Assembly: GCA_014729935.1 (NCBI GenBank)
Contig: WJJB01000318.1
Span: 1 to 6,024, forward strand
Direction: 5' to 3'
Source: Candidatus Bathyarchaeota archaeon
GTDB taxonomy: Archaea > Asgardarchaeota > Lokiarchaeia > Sigyniarchaeales > Sigyniarchaeaceae
Length of the DNA: 6,024 nucleotides
Below are positions 1 through 5,684 of the stretch, piece by piece. The position numbers and the translations under genes were made by a program. Every line of letters begins with the position of its first letter. Positions within the stretch are counted from its first letter, which is position 1. Below the pieces are notes generated by a model. The model did no database searches, was not told the origin of the DNA, and worked only from the letters and a program-made list of their open reading frames with translations.

Positions 1-99
1 TCCTTGCTTGCCATGGCACTGCAACCCGCCGGTGCATTCATGGTGGATCATCCCACTTTGGTCGATCCTTTCGAGGGTGGGAACGGGTATCGAACCGTG

Positions 100-471
100 T
101 CAGGTTGGTTCTGCCTTGGCGTAAATGGTGACAGGGACTTCATTAAAGTACTTGAACAGTGCGGGACATAGCCACCCCCGATGACCGACAACACCAGCCA
201 TTCCATCAACGACAATATACCAAGCACCGCCACTCTCTTCACGTTCAAGTTCCAGCTTCACGTCATGCCCGGGGAATTCATCCTTGGAAAAGATGAGCTT
301 GAATCCCTCCCGGGCATTTTTCATTTTTTCCGCCTTGCTGGCGATGACCCTAGTGATGAGCTGGGACATGCCAAGGACGAATGGTTCAGCCCTGAGACCA
401 ACTTTGTCATCATCAAACATCCACGTGCCATGCTTGCAATACGGAAAGATGACCATCATGCTATTTGTCAT
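100..471 (-). CDS. DUF6717-like small protein of unknown function
   Basis: Encodes 123 residues from the ATG at 471. The sequence resembles the DUF6717 family as I remember it: an early G-T-W-x-F-D-D block (residues 15-21), V-G-L-x-x-E-P-F-V (24-32), E-G-F-K-L-I-F-S (55-62), F-P-G-x-x-V-K-L (66-73), and near the end G-W-L-C-P-A-L-F-K-Y-F (99-109) followed by I-Y-A-K-A-E. No function is established for the family that I know of; no signal peptide or membrane segment is visible, so it is probably cytosolic. I chose the start at 471 because GGTGA lies about 7 bases upstream. The frame stays open to an ATG at 615, which would add 48 residues including a C-W-K-C pair, but that stretch lies outside the family-like region and holds A/T-rich promoter-like sequence. 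The gene is divergent from the esterase at 632. Family call fairly confident; function unknown. Confidence 0.75.
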   Translation of the reverse strand: MTNSMMVIFPYCKHGTWMFDDDKVGLRAEPFVLGMSQLITRVIASKAEKMKNAREGFKLIFSKDEFPGHDVKLELEREESGGAWYIVVDGMAGVVGHRGWLCPALFKYFNEVPVTIYAKAEPT

Positions 472-518
472 GTGCTTTTCACCACGATGGCTAACTTGGT
501 TGCCTCTAATGAATACTT

Positions 519-534
519 GGTATTTACCGAAATT
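519..534 (-). promoter_or_regulatory. Putative TATA region for the DUF6717-like gene
   Basis: Read on the minus strand this stretch contains TAAATAC within an A/T-rich block. Initiation about 25 bases downstream would give a leader of roughly 25 bases that includes the GGTGA ribosome-binding site before the ATG at 471. This supports the short form of the protein. The match is by eye only. Confidence 0.35.
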
Positions 535-631
535 AGCAAAATTAGCATCATTATCATTGCATTTCCAGCATTTCCCTGCGTGTCTCGGGGGAACAATGGT
601 TTTTTGAGGATGCACGGATGATCTTCATGCA

Positions 632-1933
632 ATGGATCTTGGTCTCAGGTTCTGGCTCTCTGGATTAAAAAATTTCCTGCTTGGTAGGTCCAAACCAGCC
701 AGCATGTATTATCGTCCTCTTGAAGGGAACGTACAGGAATACAAGTTACCGGATCCGCTTGAATTCCCAGATGGTTCCACCGTGAAAACCCGTGGGGATT
801 GGATGGAAAGGCGGCGACCCGAGATCCTTGAAATGTTCGAAGAAAACGTGTACGGCAAGGTTCCCGAAGGTGCTCGTGCCCGCGATCACGAGATCGTGGA
901 CAAGAAGGATGGGGCTCTTGATGGATTAGCAATCAGGAAACAAGTGTCCATCTTTCTCGCACCAGGGAAACCTCAACCCATCCTGAACCTCCTGATATAC
1001 CTTCCCCGGGATGTCGTAAAGGCAAAAAAAAATGTGCCGGTGTTTCTCGGATTAAATTTCGTCGGCAATCATACCATTAACGATGACACGGGTATCTTCA
1101 TGCATGAGAAGTATTTTCCCGAGGGCATGTTGCGGGGAACGCCGTATTCCCAATCAAGGGGCTTGCGGAGCTGGCGATGGCCCGTCACGTCAATCCTCGA
1201 TCAAGGTTTTGGCCTGGCAACAGCCTTTTGCGGGGACGTGGTACCCGATAGGAAAGATGGTTTATCACGGGGTATTCATCCCCATTATTGCAGGGAGGGG
1301 CAGGGACAGCGGGAACCCGATGATTGGGGTGCGATCGCTGCTTGGGCCTGGGGACTAAGCCAAGCAATGAATTATCTTGAAGGTGATGGCGATGTTGATG
1401 CGACGAAGGTTGCTGTATTTGGCCATTCTCGCCTTGGAAAAACGGCACTTTGGGCTGCCGCGATGGACCAACGGTTCGCAATGGCAATTGCGAACGACTC
1501 GGGATGTGGTGGTGCTGCACTCTCCCGTCGAAGGTTCGGTGAAACCGTTCGTGCCATCAATGAATCATTTCCACACTGGTTTTGCAAGAATTTCAGGGAA
1601 TACAATGGCCGTGAGGATGCTCTGCCGGTTGACCAGCACATGCTGTTGGCCTTGATCGCTCCACGGCCTGTTTACGTGGCAAGCGCCCAAAAGGATTTCT
1701 GGGCAGACCCGCATGGCGAGTTTCTCTCAGTGCTCCACGCAAATCGCGTCTACAAATTCTTGGAGACGACGGGATTTCCTGCAAAGGATATGCCTCCCTT
1801 CAACCAGCCAGTCTTCGCCCGGATGGGGTATCATGTCCGCCGGGGACGCCATGACATGACACTCTTCGATTGGAAGGCATACATCTCCTTTGCAAGGAAG
1901 CATTTCTCCAAAAAGACGACCAAAAATGCTTGA
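632..1933 (+). CDS. CE15-type glucuronoyl esterase (alpha/beta hydrolase)
   Basis: A 433-residue alpha/beta hydrolase resembling carbohydrate esterase family 15. CE15 enzymes hydrolyse the ester between 4-O-methyl-glucuronic acid of xylan and lignin alcohols. Visible blocks: L-P-D-P-L and W-x-x-R-R-P-E-I-L-x-x-F (residues 39-69), V-Y-G-K (73-76), the nucleophile elbow G-H-S-R-L-G-K-T (264-271, Ser266), N-D-S-G-C-G-G-A-A-L-S-R-R-R (288-301), F-P-H-W-F (313-317), D-Q-H-x-L-L-A-L-I-A-P-R-P-V-Y-V (334-349), W-A-D-P-x-G-E-F (357-364) and the histidine region G-Y-H-V-R-x-G-R-H-D (399-408). The likely triad is Ser266, His407 and an acid at Asp289 and/or Asp355. Length fits bacterial-type CE15 catalytic domains. 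The N-terminus (W-L-S-G-L-K-N-F-L-L-G) is not a clear signal peptide, so a cytosolic location is possible. An alternative start is Met25 at 704. No good ribosome-binding site precedes 632. Annotation pipelines may call it acetylxylan esterase; the true substrate is unproven. Confidence 0.85.
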   Translation: MDLGLRFWLSGLKNFLLGRSKPASMYYRPLEGNVQEYKLPDPLEFPDGSTVKTRGDWMERRRPEILEMFEENVYGKVPEGARARDHEIVDKKDGALDGLAIRKQVSIFLAPGKPQPILNLLIYLPRDVVKAKKNVPVFLGLNFVGNHTINDDTGIFMHEKYFPEGMLRGTPYSQSRGLRSWRWPVTSILDQGFGLATAFCGDVVPDRKDGLSRGIHPHYCREGQGQREPDDWGAIAAWAWGLSQAMNYLEGDGDVDATKVAVFGHSRLGKTALWAAAMDQRFAMAIANDSGCGGAALSRRRFGETVRAINESFPHWFCKNFREYNGREDALPVDQHMLLALIAPRPVYVASAQKDFWADPHGEFLSVLHANRVYKFLETTGFPAKDMPPFNQPVFARMGYHVRRGRHDMTLFDWKAYISFARKHFSKKTTKNA

Positions 1934-1952
1934 TGACACCCACTCGTTTTCC

Positions 1953-2687
1953 TCACTGCCCCGCAATCCGTGACTGGATGGAATCCATCATTCCAGGGAT
2001 ACTTGCAATTGAATCCAAAATGATCTCGGCGCCTGCCTGGTGGAGTTCCTCCCTGCTATTGACACCAGTAAGCACGCCGATGGGTAGTGCACCAGCATCG
2101 ATTCCAGCTTCGATATCGTGAACCATATCCCCGATCATAACGCTTGGTATATCATCATCGATTCCCAGCCGTTCCCTCAGGAGGAAGATACCTTCGGGGT
2201 CTGGCTTCGTTCGCTTAACATCATCTCGGACAATGAATGCCTCCACGGGATTGAGCAGATCCTGCTTATTTTCGAATTTAAGCTCGAAATCCTTCAAGGA
2301 TCCCGTGGTGAATAGTCCAACCCGGTGTCCCCCCGTCTTGAGAAATTTGAGGGTTTCCACGGCCCCGGGAACCAAGCTTACGTCCCGGATGTTTTTCTTG
2401 TACAACTTGCGGAGGTAAAGGAGGAATCTGAAGCGCCTGAATGGTCCCAGCCCCATCTTGCGAGAGGCATAATTGATCATTTTCAAGACGAGAATTTTCG
2501 AGCTATTCCCTGCAAGCATCTTGATGATATCCTTTTGCAATTGCATCAGGAAATCCTCATCCACGCTGATCTTGAACTTGTCGAGTATTTCCGGGGCGAA
2601 TTTTTTGAAATACGTGAAGGAATCGACGATGCAGCCATCCACGTCAAAGATGAACAGGATGGATCCTGATACCTTGGATGGAGTCAT
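1953..2687 (-). CDS. HAD-superfamily phosphatase (phosphoglycolate phosphatase-like)
   Basis: A 244-residue haloacid dehalogenase-type hydrolase, probably a cytosolic phosphomonoesterase. Motif I is F-D-V-D-G-C-I-V-D-S with nucleophile Asp15 and acid/base Asp17. Motif II is L-F-T-T-G-S (Thr127 or Thr128). Motif III is the lysine in K-R-T-K-P-D-P (Lys161). Motif IV is M-I-G-D-M-V-H-D-I-E-A-G (Asp187, Asp191). The helical stretch between motifs I and II (about residues 25-105) is a C1-type cap, as in phosphoglycolate phosphatase and beta-phosphoglucomutase relatives. All catalytic motifs are intact. The substrate cannot be read from the sequence. The start at 2687 follows G-A-G-A-G-G in a very short leader and has a TATA-like box about 30 bases upstream. 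It converges on the esterase with 19 bases between stop codons. Confidence 0.88.
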   Translation of the reverse strand: MTPSKVSGSILFIFDVDGCIVDSFTYFKKFAPEILDKFKISVDEDFLMQLQKDIIKMLAGNSSKILVLKMINYASRKMGLGPFRRFRFLLYLRKLYKKNIRDVSLVPGAVETLKFLKTGGHRVGLFTTGSLKDFELKFENKQDLLNPVEAFIVRDDVKRTKPDPEGIFLLRERLGIDDDIPSVMIGDMVHDIEAGIDAGALPIGVLTGVNSREELHQAGAEIILDSIASIPGMMDSIQSRIAGQ

Positions 2688-2716
2688 GACCTCTCAAGGT
2701 AGAGATCATCGCATGG

Positions 2717-2725
2717 TATAATTAA
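2717..2725 (-). promoter_or_regulatory. TATA box of the HAD phosphatase gene
   Basis: On the minus strand this reads TTAATTATA. Its centre is about 34 bases upstream of the ATG at 2687, so initiation about 25 bases downstream would give a leader of only 8-9 bases carrying GAGAGG. This fits archaeal promoter spacing. Confidence 0.55.
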
Positions 2726-2818
2726 CTTGGCATCATGAGTAACCTGACCATCATCCATTCACCTGAACACCTGTTCTGGTAGAATCTTCAATGGAGGAAG
2801 GTACTGATGCCGGAAATG

Positions 2819-2825
2819 ATATAAT
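2819..2825 (+). promoter_or_regulatory. TATA box of the OsmC-like gene, leaderless promoter
   Basis: ATATAAT preceded by a purine-rich GGAAATG that could serve as the B recognition element. Its centre is about 25 bases upstream of the ATG at 2847, which predicts transcription starting at or next to the start codon. No Shine-Dalgarno sequence precedes that ATG, consistent with a leaderless mRNA. Confidence 0.6.
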
Positions 2826-2846
2826 CTCTCCGCCATATTCGACTCC

Positions 2847-3377
2847 ATGGGTCTCGTGAATGATGAAGTGATTGAAGCGTACTCCAAGCGATTCAAGTTA
2901 ATGCAAGAACGGGGATTTACCGCAGCCGGCAAGGAGGAATTCTTGGAAAAAATCACCGTGGAATCAAGGCAAGTGGAAAACCTCCACGTGCGATGTGCGA
3001 TTGATGGATTCAAGATTGATAGTGATGAACCTGAGCACTTGGGGGGATCCAATAAAGCAGCAAGACCCATGGTACAATTACTCGCGGCACTGGCAAATTG
3101 CTTGCAAATCTCTGCCATGCTCTATTTTTCATTTTCAGGGATGCACGTGGATTCAGTGCGGGTGAAGGTGAGCTCCACCCACGACAAGCGGTTCGTGATC
3201 AACCATCCCGACGCGCCTGACCCGGGATTCCATGACATCACGATAACATGGATGGTGGAAACCGGGGAACCCCGATCCAAGGTATTCAAGGTGATTCGAA
3301 AAATCGAGCAAAATTGTCCAGTGAAAGCAACCTTCTCCAGGGGACACCACTTCCTGTCCGAAATAAAGATAACATGA
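2847..3377 (+). CDS. OsmC/Ohr-family protein
   Basis: A 176-residue protein of the OsmC fold. OsmC/Ohr proteins are dimeric cysteine-dependent peroxidases that reduce organic hydroperoxides in the cytosol, though many relatives have no proven role. The core shows G-S-N-K-A-A-R-P-M-V (residues 67-76), L-L-A-A-L-A-N-C (78-85) with the first conserved cysteine, Cys85, a central helix, the strand V-D-S-V-R-V-K-V, and N-C-P-V (156-159) with the second cysteine, Cys157. Both cysteines are kept, so peroxidase chemistry is possible. About 30 residues at the N-terminus before the core form a predicted helix and are longer than in a minimal OsmC. The start at 2847 is supported by a TATA box 25 bases upstream and by the lack of a ribosome-binding site. 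No partner gene is evident; the neighbouring HAD gene is divergent. Confidence 0.83.
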   Translation: MGLVNDEVIEAYSKRFKLMQERGFTAAGKEEFLEKITVESRQVENLHVRCAIDGFKIDSDEPEHLGGSNKAARPMVQLLAALANCLQISAMLYFSFSGMHVDSVRVKVSSTHDKRFVINHPDAPDPGFHDITITWMVETGEPRSKVFKVIRKIEQNCPVKATFSRGHHFLSEIKIT

Positions 3378-3455
3378 AAAACCGAATGGCATCTTCGATG
3401 GAATGCAGCACACGCATCGAGCCGGAACGTGCCGTGGCAGTCCACGTGGAGTGAC

Positions 3456-3493
3456 ATGAATCAGAAGGGGTTTAAGTAACCCCCCCTGTTCAT
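3456..3493 (-). ncRNA. Group II intron domain VI with bulged branch-point adenosine
   Basis: Minus-strand stem: ATGAA pairs with TTCAT, then CAGGGGGGG pairs with CCCCTTCTG (including two G-U pairs), closing on a nine-base loop TTACTTAAA. The only unpaired base in the stem is the A at 3461, the expected lariat branch point. It follows domain V after two bases. Confidence 0.8.
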
Positions 3494-3494
3494 C

Positions 3495-3528
3495 AGAACC
3501 GTGCGTGCGACTTTCACCCCACCCGGCT
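3495..3528 (-). ncRNA. Group II intron domain V (catalytic hairpin)
   Basis: Minus-strand hairpin of 34 bases starting GAGCCGGG and ending GCACGGTTC, with a GAAA loop and a two-base AC bulge, the layout typical of domain V. The A-G-C triad at positions 2-4 is intact. By my pairing, positions 7/28 (G with A) and 11/22 (G with G) are mismatched compared with the usual consensus, which may mean reduced activity or a divergent class. Confidence 0.85.
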
Positions 3529-4193
3529 CAAGCCCCGTTCAACCAAAAGGTTGTCGATTGGATTCGCCGTCAATACCTGCTCGTGTCGAAGACACCGGTT
3601 ACCGTTCACGGGTATGAAGCCCGTCTCGCACCTGTACACCGTGGGCAGGTCACCATCGGTTCCTCGTCGACCGGGGGTCACGGGAAGTGGGCACCCTTTC
3701 GGGTTGGCCAAGTGGCCTATCCCCGGCGTTACCCGGGGCATTCGCTTGCTCCCGATCTCGCCCCCCGCCTCGCCAGGTACACGTGCAGGGGCGGGGGTTT
3801 CCGGAGTTCCTTGTCGTGAACGCGGAACAGGACTTTTAGGCTCTCGCTTTACCCCGGGCACCGTTCGTCCAAGTGATACGTACGATTTTCCAGCGCACGG
3901 TCCCGGTGCCAGTGCCTGTTTGGTCTGGCTGCGTGGCCTCGCCTAAGCGGGCTACATCATCTCCATTTTCGCAGCCTTTTCTTCACGAGGCTTCAGGCAC
4001 GAGTTCACGTTAGGTAACCATGAGTCCTTGCTGGCTTGCCCTACACCCGCCCGGAGATGGGGTTTTCGGTACGTTACCGTGGATGCTTTCGAGCCCGTGC
4101 CTTTTGGGCACGAGTCGCCACGGTTGCCACGCGCCCCTTGGAAGGGCGGTTTATTACAATAAGATTTCGCGAGAAGACTTACCTCCGTCGCAC

Positions 4194-4212
4194 AGAGAAA
4201 AAGAAGAAAAGG
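4194..4212 (-). terminator. T-rich terminator-like tract and 5' exon of the intron
   Basis: On the minus strand this is a run of T and C, starting CCTTTTCTTC and ending TTTTTCTCT, 20 bases after the stop codon of the surface-protein gene. Oligo-T tracts end transcription in archaea, so this is the likely terminator. The group II intron begins at the very next base, so the tract is also its 5' exon with the intron-binding sites. Confidence 0.6.
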
Positions 4213-4232
4213 TTATGAAATTCCTTGCTGGA

Positions 4233-4919
4233 TCATTCTTGCTTGAACCTGATGATCACCATGCCAGTGGTGAAGAAGATCGAGCCCATCAGCAAGAGCA
4301 TGGAATATCCTGGAATATTCTTGGTAGGGGATTTCAGTGTGTAACTGTAGGAATCCGCAACATCCTCAGGCGCCACGTCGCTATCTCCCCCGGAGTAAAA
4401 GCGTATATCGATGGCATCACCAGCTTCAAGATCTAGCAATCCCTTTCCTCCCACGCTTTTCTTGAGCTCGTACCCGATTTCCACCGTTTGATTCGCATTG
4501 GATCGCTTCCAATAGCATTGCGGTGCTTCAGACAAGCTATTTGAAGGGTCGTTTTTATCATAAAATACAGGTCGAATATGCGTGCCATTGGCGGTGATTC
4601 CAAGCAGGTACGTGGTATTCCAAGTATCAAAGAATGCCGTGTTTGTTCCTCCTTCCTCGGTGAGTATGCTCATGTAGATGCACTGGAATGATAATGTCTC
4701 GTTCCATGCTCCACCCAGGTCTACCTTGAACATTAGGTGGGTATTGTTATTATCTATCCAGATATCCCGCATATCTTCGTAATCCAATCCCGTGTCTCCA
4801 TGAGCGTCCAATAGCTGTGGCTCGTCTGAGAATCCAAGGACCCTGCTGGTGGGTAAGAGTAGCAAGAACGGGATGGCGAGAAAAGCGATTGCTCCCATCT
4901 TGTATTTGCATTTCTTCAT
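4233..4919 (-). CDS. Secreted surface protein with C-terminal IPGY-transmembrane anchor
   Basis: A 228-residue exported protein I cannot assign to a named family. Residues 1-29 form a signal peptide: basic start M-K-K-C-K-Y-K, hydrophobic core A-I-A-F-L-A-I-P-F-L-L-L-L, likely cleaved near residue 29. The middle (about 33-195) is beta-rich; its start (L-L-D-A-H-G-D-T-G, then D-I-W-I-D-N-N-N-T-H-L-M-F-K-V) is reminiscent of CBM9/DOMON-like beta-sandwich domains, a tentative resemblance. Five N-glycosylation sequons are present, at Asn58, 73, 101, 111 and 143. The C-terminus has I-P-G-Y at 202-205, a membrane helix (about 206-222) and the tail I-R-F-K-Q-E. Such ends are common in surface proteins of Asgard archaea. 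I chose the ATG at 4919 because a TATA-like box lies about 30 bases upstream and AGGT is nearby; the in-frame ATG at 4970 lies upstream of that box. An IS605 relic abuts its promoter and a group II intron abuts its 3' end. Confidence 0.8.
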   Translation of the reverse strand: MKKCKYKMGAIAFLAIPFLLLLPTSRVLGFSDEPQLLDAHGDTGLDYEDMRDIWIDNNNTHLMFKVDLGGAWNETLSFQCIYMSILTEEGGTNTAFFDTWNTTYLLGITANGTHIRPVFYDKNDPSNSLSEAPQCYWKRSNANQTVEIGYELKKSVGGKGLLDLEAGDAIDIRFYSGGDSDVAPEDVADSYSYTLKSPTKNIPGYSMLLLMGSIFFTTGMVIIRFKQE

Positions 4920-4944
4920 CGTCTTTACCTTTTTTCCACATGTC

Positions 4945-4953
4945 TTAAATAAA
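4945..4953 (-). promoter_or_regulatory. TATA box of the surface-protein gene
   Basis: On the minus strand this reads TTTATTTAA, centred 30 bases before the ATG at 4919. Initiation about 25 bases downstream would leave a leader of only about 5 bases. The IS605 right end finishes about 25 bases further upstream, so the core promoter itself is not split. Confidence 0.55.
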
Positions 4954-4986
4954 CACCTAATTCTCCTCATATTCCGAGGTGAACTA

Positions 4987-5006
4987 CCCTGGCATGAATG
5001 CCTGGG
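4987..5006 (-). repeat. IS605 right-end imperfect hairpin
   Basis: Minus strand: CCC-A-GGCA, loop TTCA, TGCC-A-GGG. The stem is 3 + 4 base pairs with an A-A mismatch after the third pair. TnpA recognises subterminal hairpins of this kind, and in full elements the same end forms the 3' part of the TnpB guide RNA. Confidence 0.75.
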
Positions 5007-5029
5007 CTTCTAACCCGCACCAATGGCAC

Positions 5030-5115
5030 GCGAGGCGGCAATTCTCGGATAACGCTCACAGCACCGTTTCTTGTTCTGCTTTCGGTCGAATTCGAAGCTT
5101 TTGCGTGAGTTGCAC
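5030..5115 (-). pseudogene. tnpB: tnpB remnant, N-terminal stub only
   Basis: From a GTG at 5115 the minus strand reads V-Q-L-T-Q-K-L-R-I-R-P-K-A-E-Q-E-T-V-L, a stop (TGA at 5056-5058), then A-L-S-E-N-C-R-L. This matches the start of TnpB proteins of IS605 elements, where a tryptophan normally stands at the stop (TGG changed to TGA). After C-R-L near 5031 the similarity ends and right-end sequence follows, so the rest of the gene, including the RuvC nuclease domain and zinc finger, has been deleted. Full TnpB is about 370-420 residues and is an RNA-guided DNA nuclease. The remnant cannot encode a working protein. Confidence 0.75.
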
Positions 5116-5226
5116 GGCATCGTCACGGGGGAGGGTTTTAGCCCTAGCCAGGAGCTCAAGAGCTAGAGTACCATTCCCCTCGCCATATATAAACTCGATG
5201 GAACCAGGAATTCCTGAAACTATCGT

Positions 5227-5632
5227 CTATCTATCGCCTTGCGAGTCCACGTGTCTCTTGAGGGCATCCAAAGCCACCTGCCCGGTCGTGCACGAGAAAT
5301 ACCCCAAAATCCAGGGATGGCCGCCGCACAATTTCCCCTTTATTCCCGGGAACTCCTGAAACAGGCGTCTTGCGAAGATTCCTTCCAGGGAATTGATATA
5401 GCTCGACACCCGTGATTTTTGCGTGGCTTTATCAGCACGCGCGGGTGATCCAAGCCTGTTTCCCGGTTGAGCACGTCCATGTCGAGCTGTTTCGATACCT
5501 CGGTGGTGATCTCCCTCAGTTGCGTGATGATGCCCTCTGAATATAATATCTCCCGTCGTATTTCACGCACCGAACTTAACGGTAGGTGAGCGTGTAGACG
5601 GAATGGTTCCCTCTATCTAAATCGCAGCGCAT
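5227..5632 (-). pseudogene. tnpA: tnpA (IS200/IS605 HUH transposase) pseudogene
   Basis: Reconstructed across three frames from the ATG at 5632. Segment 1 reads M-R-C-D-L-D-R-G-N-H-S-V-Y-T-L-T-Y, then a TAA at 5576-5578 where a leucine is expected, then V-R-C-V-K-Y. A one-base loss near 5558 shifts the frame to segment 2, R-R-E-I-L through D-H-P-R-V-L-I-K; the normal D-H-V-H metal-binding HUH motif is damaged to D-H-P-R at about 5439-5450. A second shift in an A-run at 5416-5420 leads to segment 3, V-S-S-Y-I-N-S-L-E-G through the G-G-H-P-W-I-L-G-Y-F block, which keeps the likely catalytic tyrosine, and ends at TAG 5227-5229. The joined length of about 135 residues is normal for TnpA. With one stop, two frameshifts and a broken HUH motif, it is inactive. 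Confidence 0.85.
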
Positions 5633-5684
5633 CGCTATCAAGCAGATCAGGCAGGAGAGCAACGTGAGCTTTGCGGCGTTGACC

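Larger units (their letters stand above)
3451..4193 (-). ncRNA. Group II intron RNA without an intron-encoded protein
   Basis: Read on the minus strand this is a self-splicing-type group II intron of about 743 bases. The 5' end is GTGCGAC at 4193, matching the GUGYG consensus. Near the 3' end is a 34-base domain V (3495-3528) with the catalytic A-G-C triad and a GAAA tetraloop, followed by a domain VI stem with a bulged A at 3461. The region between holds many stem-loops, such as CGTGCC/GGCACG near 4099-4115, and is visibly richer in G and C than the flanking genes. No reading frame inside encodes a reverse transcriptase or maturase, and domain IV is short, so splicing or movement would need a protein in trans. 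The 5' boundary is well supported; the 3' boundary is uncertain by about 5-10 bases (AT at 3456 or AC at 3451). It lies in the same orientation as the upstream surface-protein gene, in the space between two convergent genes, and interrupts no coding sequence. Confidence 0.85.

Noticed and set aside
70..110. Minus-strand GGTTCGATACCCGT resembling a tRNA T-arm
   Set aside because: The stem around the TTCGA loop does not form five pairs, and no acceptor stem, D-arm or anticodon arm can be found nearby.
1..170. Plus-strand frame open from the window start to a stop at about 170
   Set aside because: It overlaps the end of the DUF6717-like gene, contains no recognised motif and has no visible start; it may be a chance frame or the tail of a gene to the left, and cannot be decided here.
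3431..3450. Small palindrome containing CCACGTGG after the OsmC-like gene as a terminator
   Set aside because: The stem is short and is not followed by a T-run in the plus direction, so it does not look like a terminator.
3505..4436. Several open frames of 60-138 codons on both strands between 3505 and 4436
   Set aside because: They lie within the group II intron RNA or overlap the surface-protein gene out of frame, show no family resemblance and have compositions typical of G/C-rich structured RNA read as protein.
4920..4970. Longer form of the surface protein starting at 4970
   Set aside because: The extra 17 residues are encoded across the TATA-like box and would put a charged stretch before an otherwise complete signal peptide.
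4979..5359. Plus-strand frame of 126 codons starting at 4979
   Set aside because: It is antisense to the IS605 relic, whose minus-strand frames clearly match TnpA and TnpB.
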